Below are positions 1-8,652 of a stretch of DNA of 64,000 nt, one piece after another. Origin of the DNA: Rhodoferax ferrireducens (GTDB lineage Bacteria > Pseudomonadota > Gammaproteobacteria > Burkholderiales > Burkholderiaceae_C); NCBI RefSeq assembly GCF_003347515.1, contig NZ_QEII01000262.1, forward strand, positions 1 through 64,000. Direction: 5' to 3'. Under the pieces are notes generated by a model. That model ran no database searches. It was given only the letters and a program-made list of their open reading frames with translations, and was not told the DNA's origin. Positions within the stretch are counted from its first letter, which is position 1; every line of letters begins with the position of its first letter. The translations under genes were made by a program, and so were the position numbers.

Positions 1-124
1 TCGTCAGCTTCTACAACAGCCAGCGGTTGCACTCCACACTGGGCAACTTGCCACCCAATGCTTTCGAGCAGAAATCGGCAATCAAACAACCTATCGGTCT
101 GTACGAAAAAACTTGACCAGGACA
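1..124 (+). mobile_element. IS3-family insertion sequence, right end only
   Basis: The window opens inside an IS3-type element. It contains the last 37 codons of the transposase and, after its stop, a terminal sequence that ends in CA at about 124; read on the minus strand it begins TGTCCTGGTCAAG, as expected for an IS3-family terminal inverted repeat (TG...CA). The left end lies outside the window, so the target duplication cannot be checked. The element has landed in the 3' part of a KAP NTPase gene and supplies that gene's last ten codons. Confidence 0.75.
3..116 (+). CDS. IS3-family transposase OrfB, C-terminal fragment (cut by window edge)
   Basis: An open frame enters from the window edge and stops at 114-116. 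The 37 visible residues begin VSFYNSQRLHSTLGNLPP and end GLYEKT. The YN-x2-R-x-HS-x-LG-x-L-x-P pattern is the signature C-terminal tail of the DDE integrase domain of IS3-family OrfB transposases. Start and catalytic residues are outside the window, so activity cannot be judged. The identification is firm at family level; the subgroup is not resolved. Confidence 0.8.
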   Translation, partial: VSFYNSQRLHSTLGNLPPNAFEQKSAIKQPIGLYEKT

Positions 125-1251
125 CTGTCGACAAACAGGCTTAGCTTGATCGTCACAAACTTTTCCAGGAACTCACGCGCTCTCGACCCCTCTTCCATGC
201 TGCCCGCAAGGACCTCGGTGTCATAGCAGAGGACGTAAGTGGCCTGAGAGAGCTTGAACGTGCGCTTCGTTGCGAACAACACATTGTTCGTTGTTTTCGC
301 GTCCAAGCGATCCAGGTCGTCGATAACGATGATTACGCGACGGCCGATGCGGCGAAGAACATCGTCAATGTCATCGAGAAGTTCATCGACCGTTTCCTGC
401 GAGGGCTCCAGTGAAAGCTTGAAACCTAGGAAAGAAACGTCGGCCTTTCCGTTGATCAATCGGGTATACCGGGACGCCGCTGGCCTGAACTCTGGTGCGA
501 AGACCTTGCTTTGGATGGCGGCCGATAGATCGCGAATAAGGCGATCCGCAAGGTCAGGCTCAGAGGCATAGCGGAGTGGCTCGAATCGACAAACAATGAC
601 CTTGTCCGCGGCACTTTCCCAGTAGCGCTCAGCAAGGTTGATGAAGCTGGTCTTGCCGACACCCCATGGGCCATCGACACCAAAAACCAGCCCTGGGTGT
701 GCGCCGCTTGCGAGGACTGTCTCTGCGAACGACGTTGCCTGACTCTCGCTCGCCAGCAAATCGTCCCTCTTGTCATCGATTTCCTCGTCCGTGATGAAGT
801 ACAGCTGCGGAGGTACCTTCTTTGGCCTCGGCCAGTACTGCTGAAAGAGGGGCGATAACAGTACAGTGCAGAGAAGGAGAAAAACGACTGGCGCCCAATG
901 AGGATCCGCAGATCTCAGCGCTGCATGGAATTTCGAAAGCCACGGCAAGGTCAGTGCGTTGGACCAAACTCCGACGCCTATCGCCATCAGCAAGTCAAGC
1001 CGAAAACTGCGAACCATTCGCGTAGCGGCAACGGATGCGCCTCGTCTGACTGCATAAGTCAGACAGAGCGCCAGTCCGGTGAAAATCCCAACGACCTTCG
1101 CCCAGAGAGAAATGTCATTTAGCTCCTGAGCGAACCCGCCACCAAGGTAAAAGGTAGCCCGGCAGATCTCTGCCCCAACAAAGCCAACTATGAACAACCT
1201 GGCAAAGACCAGTAGCTCGGGCATCTTCATCGCTGGCTTTGAAACGTTCAT
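91..1251 (-). pseudogene. KAP-family P-loop NTPase, truncated by IS insertion
   Basis: The reading frame gives 386 residues. Hydrophobic segments at about 12-32, 50-68, 86-104 and 118-136 suggest a membrane-anchored N-terminus. A P-loop domain follows, with Walker A GPWGVGKTS (194-202) and Walker B RVIIVIDDLDRL (about 305-316), the pattern of KAP NTPases (Kidins220/ARMS and PifA family). KAP proteins are normally longer, with further helices after the ATPase core. Here residues 377-386 are encoded by the inverted-repeat end of the neighbouring IS3 element, so the native C-terminus is lost. Known bacterial KAP ATPases include phage-exclusion proteins (PifA, QatA), so a defence role is possible, but that is inference. 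The start is the first ATG of the frame. A truncated product could still be made. Confidence 0.7.
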
Positions 1252-1795
1252 TGATCATCCTCCTGATACAGCGCGGCGAGTCCGCGCTCCTGTCGACATT
1301 GCAGCCGACGATATCACTCTAGATGTGCAAAAGGGTCTGGCCAAGTTCTCACTCACCAGCACCAGCCAATGGTTTGAGCCTAAATTCGTACTCCAAATGT
1401 TGTACTAATCTGAAGCTGTCGTTCGGACGAGCGAAACGAAAGGCAGCTTGTGCCCGTTGAAGTCCGCCACGAACGGCTTTTGAAGGGCAATGAATTGGGT
1501 AACCCGTAAGCTGCCTGTCGTGACCGGCGGCAAAGGGTCTTCTGGAGCCGGTCACAATCACCCGAACCCGACCGTCAAAATTGAAAGTCAGGTATGGAGA
1601 AAGCTGTGGACCCGGATTGCAGCGAAGCGGGTGCTCGTTGAACTCAGGTGGCGGTCAAGTCTCGGCCAATTGCGTTCACGCGCGAACGTCTGCTCTCAGC
1701 TGTTCCGATACGCCGACCTCGTCATCTCCAATAGAACGAACGCCCTTGGCAAAGGGCCTCTGGATCAATGTCGGACGTGGAAATGTGATCGGAGT
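1252..1795. other. Intergenic stretch without a convincing gene
   Basis: About 540 bases between the KAP gene start and the end of the LysR gene. Short open frames exist but none resembles a known protein or has a good ribosome site. The stretch carries an inverted repeat GGCAGCTT (1442-1449) / AAGCTGCC (1509-1516) about 60 bases apart, in a tract that looks like degenerate repeat debris. Together with the IS3 end this suggests a decayed accessory junction. Confidence 0.5.
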
Positions 1796-2701
1796 CTATG
1801 GGCGCCGCAGGTATGCACTTAGCCCCGCCGCGAGCGCCGCGAAAGTCACCGCACAGCGTGGGCTCTCTCGCAGGTCTTCGTGCATCGCGATCCAGGTGTC
1901 CATCGTCAGCGAAAACTTGGTCTTCAATACGCGAACGATTGCTTCGTCCCTCGCCGCCAGCGCCGACTGGCAAATGCCGATGCCGAAGCCTGCGCGGATA
2001 GCAGCCAGATGCACCAGGTCGCTGTCGGCACGAAATGCAAAGGCAGCCCGCGAGAACGCCGGGAACTGATCCTGCAACTTCCGGATGAACGCATTCTCGT
2101 GATCGAAACCAATGATCGCGTGCCCCGACAACTCATCCATTGATTTGGGCACGCCGTGCTCCGTCAGGTAGCGCTCATGTGCGTGCAGCCCCACTTCGAC
2201 GCCGCCAACCCGTTTGGCCACCAGCGCGTCCTGTGAAGGCCGGAACATGCGGACAGCAATGTCGGCCTCGCGATGCAGCAGATCGTCCACCTTGTTCGAC
2301 AGAACCAGTTCGATGATCAACTTTGGGTGTTCCCTGCGCAGCGCCGCAAGGATCGGAGGGAGCACCTCGACGCCGATGACCTCGCTCGCAGTCAGGCGCA
2401 CCGTCCCGCGAACGCCTGATCCGTGGCTGCTGGCCACCCTGCGCAGCGCTGCCGCGGTCGTTGCCAGACCAGCGGCATAGGGCAGCAGTTCGAGCGCGGC
2501 GTCCGTCGGCGCAAAGCCATCGAATGTGCGCGTGAACAGCTTCAACCCGAGCGCCGTCTCGAGGCTGTCGATGTGGCGTCCGACCGTCGGCTGGGTCAGC
2601 CCCATGGTGCGTCCAGCTGCCGACAGCGAACCGGTCTCCAGTACCCTGAGGAAGGTTCGGTACCACTCCCAGTTCGGCTCATTCTCGGTCATGGTATGCA
2701 T
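1796..2701 (-). CDS. LysR-family transcriptional regulator
   Basis: The 301-residue product has the typical LysR length. The N-terminal winged helix-turn-helix is visible as WEWYRTFLRVLETGSLSAAG then LTQPTVGRHIDSLE (about residues 11-50), followed by a type-2 periplasmic-binding-like effector domain. It is transcribed divergently from an NAD-dependent epimerase (2921-3868), the usual arrangement for a LysR protein and its target. A dyad with T-N11-A geometry lies between them at 2728-2744. Starts at 2701 or 2692 (second Met) are both possible. Effector unknown. Family assignment is secure; target assignment rests on gene order. Confidence 0.93.
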   Translation of the reverse strand: MHTMTENEPNWEWYRTFLRVLETGSLSAAGRTMGLTQPTVGRHIDSLETALGLKLFTRTFDGFAPTDAALELLPYAAGLATTAAALRRVASSHGSGVRGTVRLTASEVIGVEVLPPILAALRREHPKLIIELVLSNKVDDLLHREADIAVRMFRPSQDALVAKRVGGVEVGLHAHERYLTEHGVPKSMDELSGHAIIGFDHENAFIRKLQDQFPAFSRAAFAFRADSDLVHLAAIRAGFGIGICQSALAARDEAIVRVLKTKFSLTMDTWIAMHEDLRESPRCAVTFAALAAGLSAYLRRP

Positions 2702-2727
2702 TTATTTATAGAGGTAATGCGATTTTA

Positions 2728-2744
2728 GGTAATTTTCATTTACC
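2728..2744. promoter_or_regulatory. Candidate LysR operator (T-N11-A dyad)
   Basis: GGTAATTTTCATTTACC is a dyad with arms GGTAA/TTACC. It contains T (2730) and A (2742) separated by 11 bases, the core geometry of LysR-family boxes. It lies 27 bp upstream of the LysR start and about 175 bp before the divergent epimerase gene, so it could serve autoregulation and activation. No experimental support; based on position and symmetry only. Confidence 0.45.
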
Positions 2745-2920
2745 CGACGATTTTGTAAACTGCAATCCATAGCAACGACAGCATTCGACCTCAACGGCGC
2801 CCAGCATGAACAACTCGGCCCTCGCCACGGATCTGAAGGCCGCGCTGTCGCGCGTCTCGTTGATCGCTACGGCCCTCTTTCCCCCTCATTCAACTTAAGT
2901 TCAACCCCGGGAGAATTTTC

Positions 2921-3868
2921 ATGTCTAAAGTAGCCCTGTTCGGCGCCGCTGGCGCCATCGGTCAAAGCATCGCCGCCGCCCTCAGCAGCGAAGGCAAGCC
3001 CTACCGTGTGATCGGTCGCACCGAAGCGAGCCTGCGCAAGGCCTTCGGCGCCGATCGGCTGGCCGAGATCGTCACCTGGAACCCCGACTCGCCGGCCTCC
3101 GTGCGGGCCGCGGCAACTGGTGTCAAGACGCTGATCTACCTGGTCGGCGTGAACTACTGGCAGTTCGAGCTTCACCCCGAACTCATGCGCAAGACGCTTG
3201 CCGGCGCCATCGCTGCGGGGGTCAAGAACATCATCTTGATCGGTACCGTCTACCCCTACGGCATGACGAAGGCCAACCCGGTCCGGGAAGATCAGCCCCG
3301 TGAGCCGAATTCCTTCAAGGGACGCATGCGCAAGGCGCAGGAGGAACTGCTGATGCAGGCGCACGCGGACGGCCGGATCAACGCGACCGTCTTGCGCCTG
3401 CCGGACTTCTACGGTCCCGGCGTAGAGACCAGCCTGCTGCACCTCCCAGCGGTGGCCGCCGTCAATGGCGGCACGGCGGACATGGTCGGGCCGATCGACC
3501 CGCCGCATGAGTTCGTCTTCGTGCCCGATGTCGGTCCCGTGGTCGCCAAGCTGGTGGACACTCCAGCCGCATTCGGGAAGATCTGGAACTTAGCAGGCGC
3601 GGGCATCACCTCGCAGCGCGAGCTGGTATCGGAGATGGAACGTCAGACCGGCAAGAGGCTCAAGCTGCGGGTAGCAGGCAAGACAATGCTGCGCCTGATC
3701 GGTCTTTTCAAACCCGTCGTGCGCGAGATGGTCGAGATGAATTACCTGCTGACCGATCCGGTGATCATGGACGACTCAGCGCTGCAGCAATTGATCGGAC
3801 CGATTCGCAAGACGCCGTATGCGGAAGGCATTCGTCAGACGCTAGCCGCCGTGGCGAGCAAACGCTAG
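2921..3868 (+). CDS. NAD(P)-dependent epimerase/dehydratase, extended SDR family
   Basis: The 315-residue product starts MSKVALFGAAGAIGQSIAAAL, a Rossmann fold with the atypical-SDR glycine motif GAAGAIG (residues 8-14). Further along, a Tyr in 'TVYPYG' may correspond to the SDR active-site Tyr, although the usual YxxxK spacing is not obvious. Extended SDRs act on nucleotide sugars or other small carbonyl substrates; the substrate cannot be read here. The ATG at 2921 follows a GGGAG ribosome site. Divergent to the LysR gene, which probably regulates it. No operon partner downstream. Confidence 0.85.
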   Translation: MSKVALFGAAGAIGQSIAAALSSEGKPYRVIGRTEASLRKAFGADRLAEIVTWNPDSPASVRAAATGVKTLIYLVGVNYWQFELHPELMRKTLAGAIAAGVKNIILIGTVYPYGMTKANPVREDQPREPNSFKGRMRKAQEELLMQAHADGRINATVLRLPDFYGPGVETSLLHLPAVAAVNGGTADMVGPIDPPHEFVFVPDVGPVVAKLVDTPAAFGKIWNLAGAGITSQRELVSEMERQTGKRLKLRVAGKTMLRLIGLFKPVVREMVEMNYLLTDPVIMDDSALQQLIGPIRKTPYAEGIRQTLAAVASKR

Positions 3869-4170
3869 CTGGCCGTTGCAGCCTGAGGAGGACGACGAGC
3901 CGGGGGCATTGATGGTGGCACGATGAGGAACCAGACGACCTGTGCGGGTACGCTGTCACACTCCCCCTGGGCTTCTGTCGTCAAGGTCGCGTTGGGCTTC
4001 AGCGCGAGAGGTGCAAAGCCCGTCAACGAACGACGGTTCTTCGGCGCCAAATCCAAAGAGTCGAGCGTCAACTCAGTCGAAAGCTGAAGTCCACTTGTCG
4101 ATGGCTCGAATGTCAGGTTTCGGGCGCCCAATCTGGCTCGGCATATGTCAGCAAAGGGGCTTCCGGGCAT
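3865..4170 (-). CDS. Hypothetical protein (doubtful)
   Basis: An open frame of 101 codons in an otherwise gene-free 386-base gap, ending right at the stop of the convergent epimerase. The predicted product has a beta-rich, Ser/Thr/Leu-rich middle and a proline-rich C-terminus, with no recognisable domain or signal peptide. It may be a real small protein, a fragment of a longer decayed gene, or chance. Reported so that the gap is not left blank. Confidence 0.25.
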   Translation of the reverse strand: MPGSPFADICRARLGARNLTFEPSTSGLQLSTELTLDSLDLAPKNRRSLTGFAPLALKPNATLTTEAQGECDSVPAQVVWFLIVPPSMPPARRPPQAATAS

Positions 4171-4254
4171 TCAGACTGCACCATCGACTGGCACAACAAC
4201 CTGAGTAAACTTGCAGCATCTCGCCTTGCCGACCTTCTATGGGAGAACTCAGAC

Positions 4255-4527
4255 ATGCCCACCAAGACGTTCACAAGCGGCCGCATCAAGAAGGCCGACT
4301 ACGACACCGCATCGCGACAGCTAGACCTGCATTGGGACAACAAAACCGTCCTGGCCTACAAGCAGGTTCCTGAAGAGGTTTATCGGCGGCTTTGCAGCGC
4401 ACCCAACCCGACGACGTACTGGGAGGACCGGATCGCCGAGGAGTATCCGAAGGGCATACCGATGACGTCCAGTGCGGCGCCAGATGGCGCCAAGAAGCTC
4501 AATGACCTGTTTGGGGGTGGGGACTGA
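4255..4527 (+). CDS. KTSC-domain protein
   Basis: A 90-residue protein. The centre reads YDTASRQLDLHWDNKTVLAYKQVPEEVYRRLCSAPNP (in pieces: ASRQLDLHW, VLAYKQVPEEVY, LCSAPNPTTYW). This matches the KTSC fold (YD-x3-L-x-V-x-F...Y-x-VP-x-x-VY-x-x-L-x-x-A), a small domain found alone or at the end of lysyl-tRNA synthetase-like and other proteins. The usual terminal K-G-x-YFN is replaced by a TTYWEDRI variant. Molecular function is not established. Start ATG follows GGGAGAACTC. The gene is monocistronic, convergent with recQ. Confidence 0.65.
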   Translation: MPTKTFTSGRIKKADYDTASRQLDLHWDNKTVLAYKQVPEEVYRRLCSAPNPTTYWEDRIAEEYPKGIPMTSSAAPDGAKKLNDLFGGGD

Positions 4528-4547
4528 GTGGTTCGGCCAGAAGGCCA

Positions 4548-6389
4548 TCAGACACTCTCCATCACCCGCAACACCTCGTCCCCATAAGCCTCCAGCTTTT
4601 TCGCCCCAATGCCGCTGAGGCCCTGCAGGTCGTCCAGCGATTGCGGTGCGCGTTCGGCAATCGCGACCAGGGTGGCGTCGTGAAAAATCACGTAGGCGGG
4701 CAGGTTGTGTTCTTTCGCCACCTCGGCACGCCAGGCTTTCAATGCCACGTAGCGCGCCTGACCCTCGGCGTCCAGTGATGCGGGTGCCTTGACCACCGAA
4801 GCGGTGCTGCCGCGTTTGGCCTTGCGCTCGGCCGGGGTCGAGACCGATTCGCGCAGCTGCACCGGCACCTCGCCCTTGAGCACGGCGCGCGAACCCTCGG
4901 TCAGCTTCAGCGTATTGAAGGCCTCGGCATCGACCGCCACGGCGCCGATGGCGATCAGCTGGCGCAGCACGCCGCGCAGTTGTACTTCGCTGAAGGCCGA
5001 GCCAATGCCAAAGGTACTCAGGGTTTCGTGCCCGCGCTGCGTCACCTTCTCGGTGGATTTGCCGCGCAGAATGTCCATGATGTGCACCGCGCCATAGCTG
5101 CCGCCCATCTGCTGCACGCGGTAAATGGTGCTGAGCAGCTTGCGCGCGCAATCGGTGCCGTCCCACACCGCCGGCGGCCGCAGGCAGTTGTCGCAATTGC
5201 CGCAGGCTTTGCTCTCCTCGCCAAAGTAGTGCAGCAGGCGCACACGGCGGCAATCGGTGGCCTCGCTCAGGCCCAGCAACGCATCGAGCTTGCCGCGCAG
5301 GCCCTGCTTGAATTCTTCGCCGGCCGGGCTCTCGTCGATCATGCGGCGCTGGTTCACCACGTCCTGCAAGCCGTAGCACATCCAGGCGTCGGCGGCCTCG
5401 CCGTCGCGCCCGGCGCGGCCGGTCTCCTGGTAATAGCCCTCGATGTTTTTCGGCATGTCCAGGTGCGCGACAAAACGCACATCGGGCTTGTCAATGCCCA
5501 TGCCGAAAGCTATTGTTGCCACCATCACAATGCCTTCGCTGCGCAGAAACTGGTCCTGGTTGGCTTGGCGCACCTTGGTGTCCAGCCCGGCGTGGTAGGG
5601 CAAGGCCGCGATGCCCTCGTCGCACAACATATTGGCAATCTCTTCCACCCGTTTGCGCGACTGGCAGTAGACGATGCCGGCCTCGCCCCGGTGCTCGTTG
5701 GAGATGAAGCGCAGCAGCTGCTGCGTGGCCTGCGTCTTTTCCACGATGGTGTAGCTGATGTTGGGACGGTCAAAGCTGCTGAGAAACAGGCGCGCGTCCT
5801 GCAACTGCAGACGCTCCACGATATCGGCGCGGGTCAGTGTGTCGGCGGTGGCGGTGAGCGCGATGCGCGGCACGTTGCCATAGCGCTCGTGCAGCACCGT
5901 CAAGGCGCGGTATTCGGGTCGGAAGTCATGGCCCCACTGGCTCACGCAGTGCGCCTCGTCGATGGCAAACAGGCTCAATTTGCCGCGCTCGTACAAGGAG
6001 TCGAGCTGCGCCAGGAAACGCGGCGTCGTCACCCGCTCGGGCGCGCAATACAGCAAGGTGATGTCGCCGCGCAGCAGGCGTTTTTCCACCTGCGCGGCTT
6101 CCTCGAACGACAGGGTGGAATTGAGAAACGCGGCGCTGACCCCGGCTTCGTGCAGCGCGCCGACCTGGTCGTGCATCAGCGCGATCAGCGGCGAAATCAC
6201 CACGGTGATGCCCTGCCCGGCCTGCTCGCGCGCGATCGCCGGAATCTGGTAACACAGCGATTTGCCGCCGCCGGTGGGCATCAGCACGAGTGCGTCGCCG
6301 CCCGCCACAGCGTGCTCGATGATGGCTTGCTGCGGCCCGCGGAACTCGCCGTAGCCGAAGACTTCTTGAAGAATGAGATGGATAGACAA
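4548..6389 (-). CDS. recQ: ATP-dependent DNA helicase RecQ
   Basis: The 613-residue product has full RecQ length and architecture. The N-terminal helicase lobe holds [13 protein letters not shown] (motif 0), Walker [11 protein letters not shown] and the DEAH box [20 protein letters not shown]. The second lobe ends in the [10 protein letters not shown] motif. A zinc-binding segment ([12 protein letters not shown]...CGNCDNC) and RQC winged helix follow, then a C-terminal HRDC domain ([19 protein letters not shown]). It unwinds 3'-5' in recombination and fork repair. No ATG exists near the expected N-terminus. The best start is TTG at 6389, [21 protein letters not shown] aligning with other RecQ proteins. 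This TTG abuts a dispersed repeat (6390-6462), which may have displaced the original start region. Confidence 0.96.
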   Translation of the reverse strand: MSIHLILQEVFGYGEFRGPQQAIIEHAVAGGDALVLMPTGGGKSLCYQIPAIAREQAGQGITVVISPLIALMHDQVGALHEAGVSAAFLNSTLSFEEAAQVEKRLLRGDITLLYCAPERVTTPRFLAQLDSLYERGKLSLFAIDEAHCVSQWGHDFRPEYRALTVLHERYGNVPRIALTATADTLTRADIVERLQLQDARLFLSSFDRPNISYTIVEKTQATQQLLRFISNEHRGEAGIVYCQSRKRVEEIANMLCDEGIAALPYHAGLDTKVRQANQDQFLRSEGIVMVATIAFGMGIDKPDVRFVAHLDMPKNIEGYYQETGRAGRDGEAADAWMCYGLQDVVNQRRMIDESPAGEEFKQGLRGKLDALLGLSEATDCRRVRLLHYFGEESKACGNCDNCLRPPAVWDGTDCARKLLSTIYRVQQMGGSYGAVHIMDILRGKSTEKVTQRGHETLSTFGIGSAFSEVQLRGVLRQLIAIGAVAVDAEAFNTLKLTEGSRAVLKGEVPVQLRESVSTPAERKAKRGSTASVVKAPASLDAEGQARYVALKAWRAEVAKEHNLPAYVIFHDATLVAIAERAPQSLDDLQGLSGIGAKKLEAYGDEVLRVMESV

Positions 6390-6462
6390 AATCTGTAGCT
6401 ATAAATTTAATAGCTGCTTGCGCAGACTATACGGGGGCTAGAGGTCAATTTCTTATATAAAA
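6390..6462 (+). repeat. Dispersed Comamonadaceae-type repeat, copy A
   Basis: This copy has the core AGCTATAAATTTAATAGCT (6397-6415, arms AGCTAT/ATAGCT), then GCTTGCGC and ACGGGGGCTAGAGG, then an AT-rich tail. The same order of blocks recurs at 18112, 19857, 32149, 33618 and, degenerate, at 47328. It lies immediately upstream of the recQ start codon. The element is about 65-70 bp, non-coding here, and its function is unknown. Confidence 0.7.
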
Positions 6463-6470
6463 CTGCCATA

Positions 6471-6546
6471 ACCTCGTCATTGCGAGCGCAGCGCGGCAAT
6501 CCGGGAGCCATGGATTGCCGCGCTGCGCTCGCCATGACGACGAGGT
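6471..6546. repeat. Long imperfect palindrome (REP/MITE-like)
   Basis: Left arm ACCTCGTCAT..GCGAGCGCAGCG (6471-6502) pairs with a right arm ending GCTCGCCATGACGACGAGGT (6512-6546). The inner 21 bases, from GCGAGCG to GCAATCC, pair perfectly around a 9-base loop. The motif 'CGTCATTGCGAGCGCAGCGCGGCAATCC' belongs to a family of palindromic repeats I recall from many bacterial phyla. It sits between the convergently read end of the ABC permease gene and the recQ promoter region, and could form a strong hairpin in either transcript. Confidence 0.75.
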
Positions 6547-6586
6547 AAACACCCCTATTGTCCCGGGATTTGGAACTGACCCGACT

Positions 6587-7723
6587 TCAGTCCAGCGTCT
6601 GGCGGTAACGTTTGAGGGCGATGGCGCCGACGACGAGCAAAAACAAGGCCATCGGCCAGAGGTTGGCGGCGATTTCGCTGAAGGTGGCGCCCTTGAGCAT
6701 GATGGCGCGCACGGCCCGCAAAAAATGGGTCAGCGGCAGTATTTCGCCCAGGCCCTGCGCCCACGGCGGCATGCCGCGAAACGGGAACATGAAGCCAGAC
6801 AGCAGCATTGAGGGCAGAAAGAAGAAAAACGTCATCTGCATCGCCTGCAGCTGGTTGGTCGCCAGGGTCGAGAAGGTAAAGCCCACGCCCAGATTGGCCA
6901 GCATGAACAAGCCAATGACCGCCATCAGGAGCGTAAAACTGCCCACGATCGGCACCTGAAACAAGAGAATGGCCGCCAGCACAATGACGATCAACTGCAC
7001 GTAACCAATGATGATGTAGGGCGTGATCTTGCCCACCATCACCTCGAACGGCCGCACCGGCGTGGCCAGCAGGTTTTCCATGGTGCCGCGCTCGCGCTCG
7101 CGCGTCATGGCCAGCGAGGTCAGCATCACCATGGTCATGGTCAGAATGGTGCCGATCAGACCGGGCACGATGTTGTAGCGGGTCAGGCCTTCGGGGTTGT
7201 AGCGGCGGTGAATGCGCAGCTCGAACGGCGGCTCGCGCGACTGCAGCCCGGCCAGCGCGCCCTTGAGGTCATGCGCCAGCGCCAGCGGCGTGATTTGCCC
7301 CAGAGCCGCGATGGCGTTGCTGGCGGCGGACGGGTCGGTGGCGTCTACCGCCACCAGCACGGCGGGTTTTTCGCCGCGCACCACGCGCCTGGAGAAATCC
7401 GGCGGAATCGCCAGCACGAACTGGACCTCGCCGGTTTCCAGCAGGCGCTCCGCCTGCACCTCGGTGGTCGGTTGGGCCACGATGTGGAAATAACCGGTGT
7501 TCTGGACAGAGGCCACCAGGCTGCGTGCCAGCGGCCCGTTGTCGTAGGCCACCAGCGCGGTCGGCAAGCCCTTGGGGTCGTTGTTAATGGCGTAGCCAAA
7601 CAGGATCAGCTGCATCACCGGCACGCCGATGGCCATGGCAAAGGTCAGGCGCTCGCGCATCATCTGCTGGAACTCCTTGATGATGATGGCCGCCACGCGC
7701 GCGAAGGAGAAGGAGGCGCTCAT
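6587..7723 (-). CDS. ABC-2 type exporter permease (YhhJ/YbhS-like)
   Basis: The 378-residue membrane protein has the ABC-2 layout: an N-terminal TM segment (about 22-45), a long extracytoplasmic domain (about 50-175), and five C-terminal TM segments starting near residue 180. The signature MTRERERGTMENLLATPVRPFE matches the conserved cytoplasmic loop of this family. Third gene of a tight operon with an ATPase (7720-8652, 4-nt overlap) and a HlyD-like lipoprotein (8649-9626). Such YbhFSRG/YhiI-RbbA-YhhJ-like systems export drugs or hydrophobic compounds. Only one permease is present, implying a homodimer. Substrate unknown. Confidence 0.9.
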   Translation of the reverse strand: MSASFSFARVAAIIIKEFQQMMRERLTFAMAIGVPVMQLILFGYAINNDPKGLPTALVAYDNGPLARSLVASVQNTGYFHIVAQPTTEVQAERLLETGEVQFVLAIPPDFSRRVVRGEKPAVLVAVDATDPSAASNAIAALGQITPLALAHDLKGALAGLQSREPPFELRIHRRYNPEGLTRYNIVPGLIGTILTMTMVMLTSLAMTRERERGTMENLLATPVRPFEVMVGKITPYIIIGYVQLIVIVLAAILLFQVPIVGSFTLLMAVIGLFMLANLGVGFTFSTLATNQLQAMQMTFFFFLPSMLLSGFMFPFRGMPPWAQGLGEILPLTHFLRAVRAIMLKGATFSEIAANLWPMALFLLVVGAIALKRYRQTLD

Positions 7724-8652
7724 GCGGCGACTCCCCGGTCGGTGTCACGCGCCTGGTCCATCAGGCTGATGAACACATCTTCCAGATCCGCCTGGGCAGG
7801 CGTCAATTGCAGCTCGGGGCGTTCCCGGTACGGTGCAAGCGAAGCTTCCAGCAGCGCCGGATCAACGCCGGCCACATGCAGGGTATTGCCAAACGCCGAA
7901 ACGCTGAGCACGCCGGGCAAGGCCTGGATCGGCGCCACCAGGGCCTCCAGATGCTCACCGACGATGGACCAGACGGCCAGGCCGGCCCGCTCGATGATGT
8001 CGGCCTGCGTGCCGCGTGTCAGCACCTGGCCGTTGGCGATGTACATCAGTTCGTGGCAGCGGGCCGCCTCGTCCATGTAGTGGGTCGAGACCAGCACCGT
8101 GATGCCCTGCGCCGCCAGCCGGTGAATTTCATCCCAGAAATCGCGCCGCGCTTTGGGGTCAACGCCGGCGGTCGGCTCGTCGAGCAGCAAGAGGCGCGGC
8201 TCGTGCAATAGGCAGGCCGCCAACGCCAGGCGCTGTTTCCAGCCACCGGACAGGGCACCGGCTAGCTGGCGCTGGCGATCCGTCAAGCCGAGGCGCCCCA
8301 GCGTCTGGTCCACCGCCTGCTTGCGTTGCGGCAGCTCGAACAGGCGGGCCACGAAGTCCAGGTTTTCGCGGATCGTCAGGTCTTCGTACAGGCCAAAGCG
8401 CTGCGTCATGTAGCCGACCTGGTGCTTGATCTGCGCCGCCTGGCGAATGATGTCCAGCCCCAGGCAGGTGCCCGAGCCGCTGTCGGGCGTCAGCAGCCCG
8501 CACAGCATACGGATGGTGGTGGTTTTGCCGCTGCCGTTGGGCCCGAGAAAGCCGCAGATGCGTCCGGTTTCCAGCTGGATCGACAAGTTGTCGACGACGG
8601 CGCGCCCGCCGTAACGCTTGGTCAGGCCGCTGACGTCAACCGCCAGGGTCAC
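7720..8652 (-). CDS. ABC exporter ATP-binding protein
   Basis: The 310-residue ATPase has Walker [10 protein letters not shown] (about residues 39-47), signature [18 protein letters not shown] (a variant LSGGW), Walker [13 protein letters not shown] and a switch His in STHYMDEA. It shows the DrrA/CcmA-type subfamily layout, with a C-terminal extension after about 230. It powers the permease encoded at 6587-7723, whose start overlaps its stop by 4 nt, and its own start overlaps the stop of the HlyD gene by 4 nt; this indicates translational coupling of all three. Confidence 0.93.
   Translation of the reverse strand: MTLAVDVSGLTKRYGGRAVVDNLSIQLETGRICGFLGPNGSGKTTTIRMLCGLLTPDSGSGTCLGLDIIRQAAQIKHQVGYMTQRFGLYEDLTIRENLDFVARLFELPQRKQAVDQTLGRLGLTDRQRQLAGALSGGWKQRLALAACLLHEPRLLLLDEPTAGVDPKARRDFWDEIHRLAAQGITVLVSTHYMDEAARCHELMYIANGQVLTRGTQADIIERAGLAVWSIVGEHLEALVAPIQALPGVLSVSAFGNTLHVAGVDPALLEASLAPYRERPELQLTPAQADLEDVFISLMDQARDTDRGVAA

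Noticed and set aside
1581..2069. Plus-strand open frame of 162 codons overlapping the LysR gene end
   Set aside because: Mostly antisense to the LysR effector domain; no ribosome site and Ser/Arg-rich composition.
4980..6398. Plus-strand open frame of 472 codons opposite recQ
   Set aside because: Antisense to all RecQ motifs; composition (Ala/His/Gln/Val) is that of a shadow frame.
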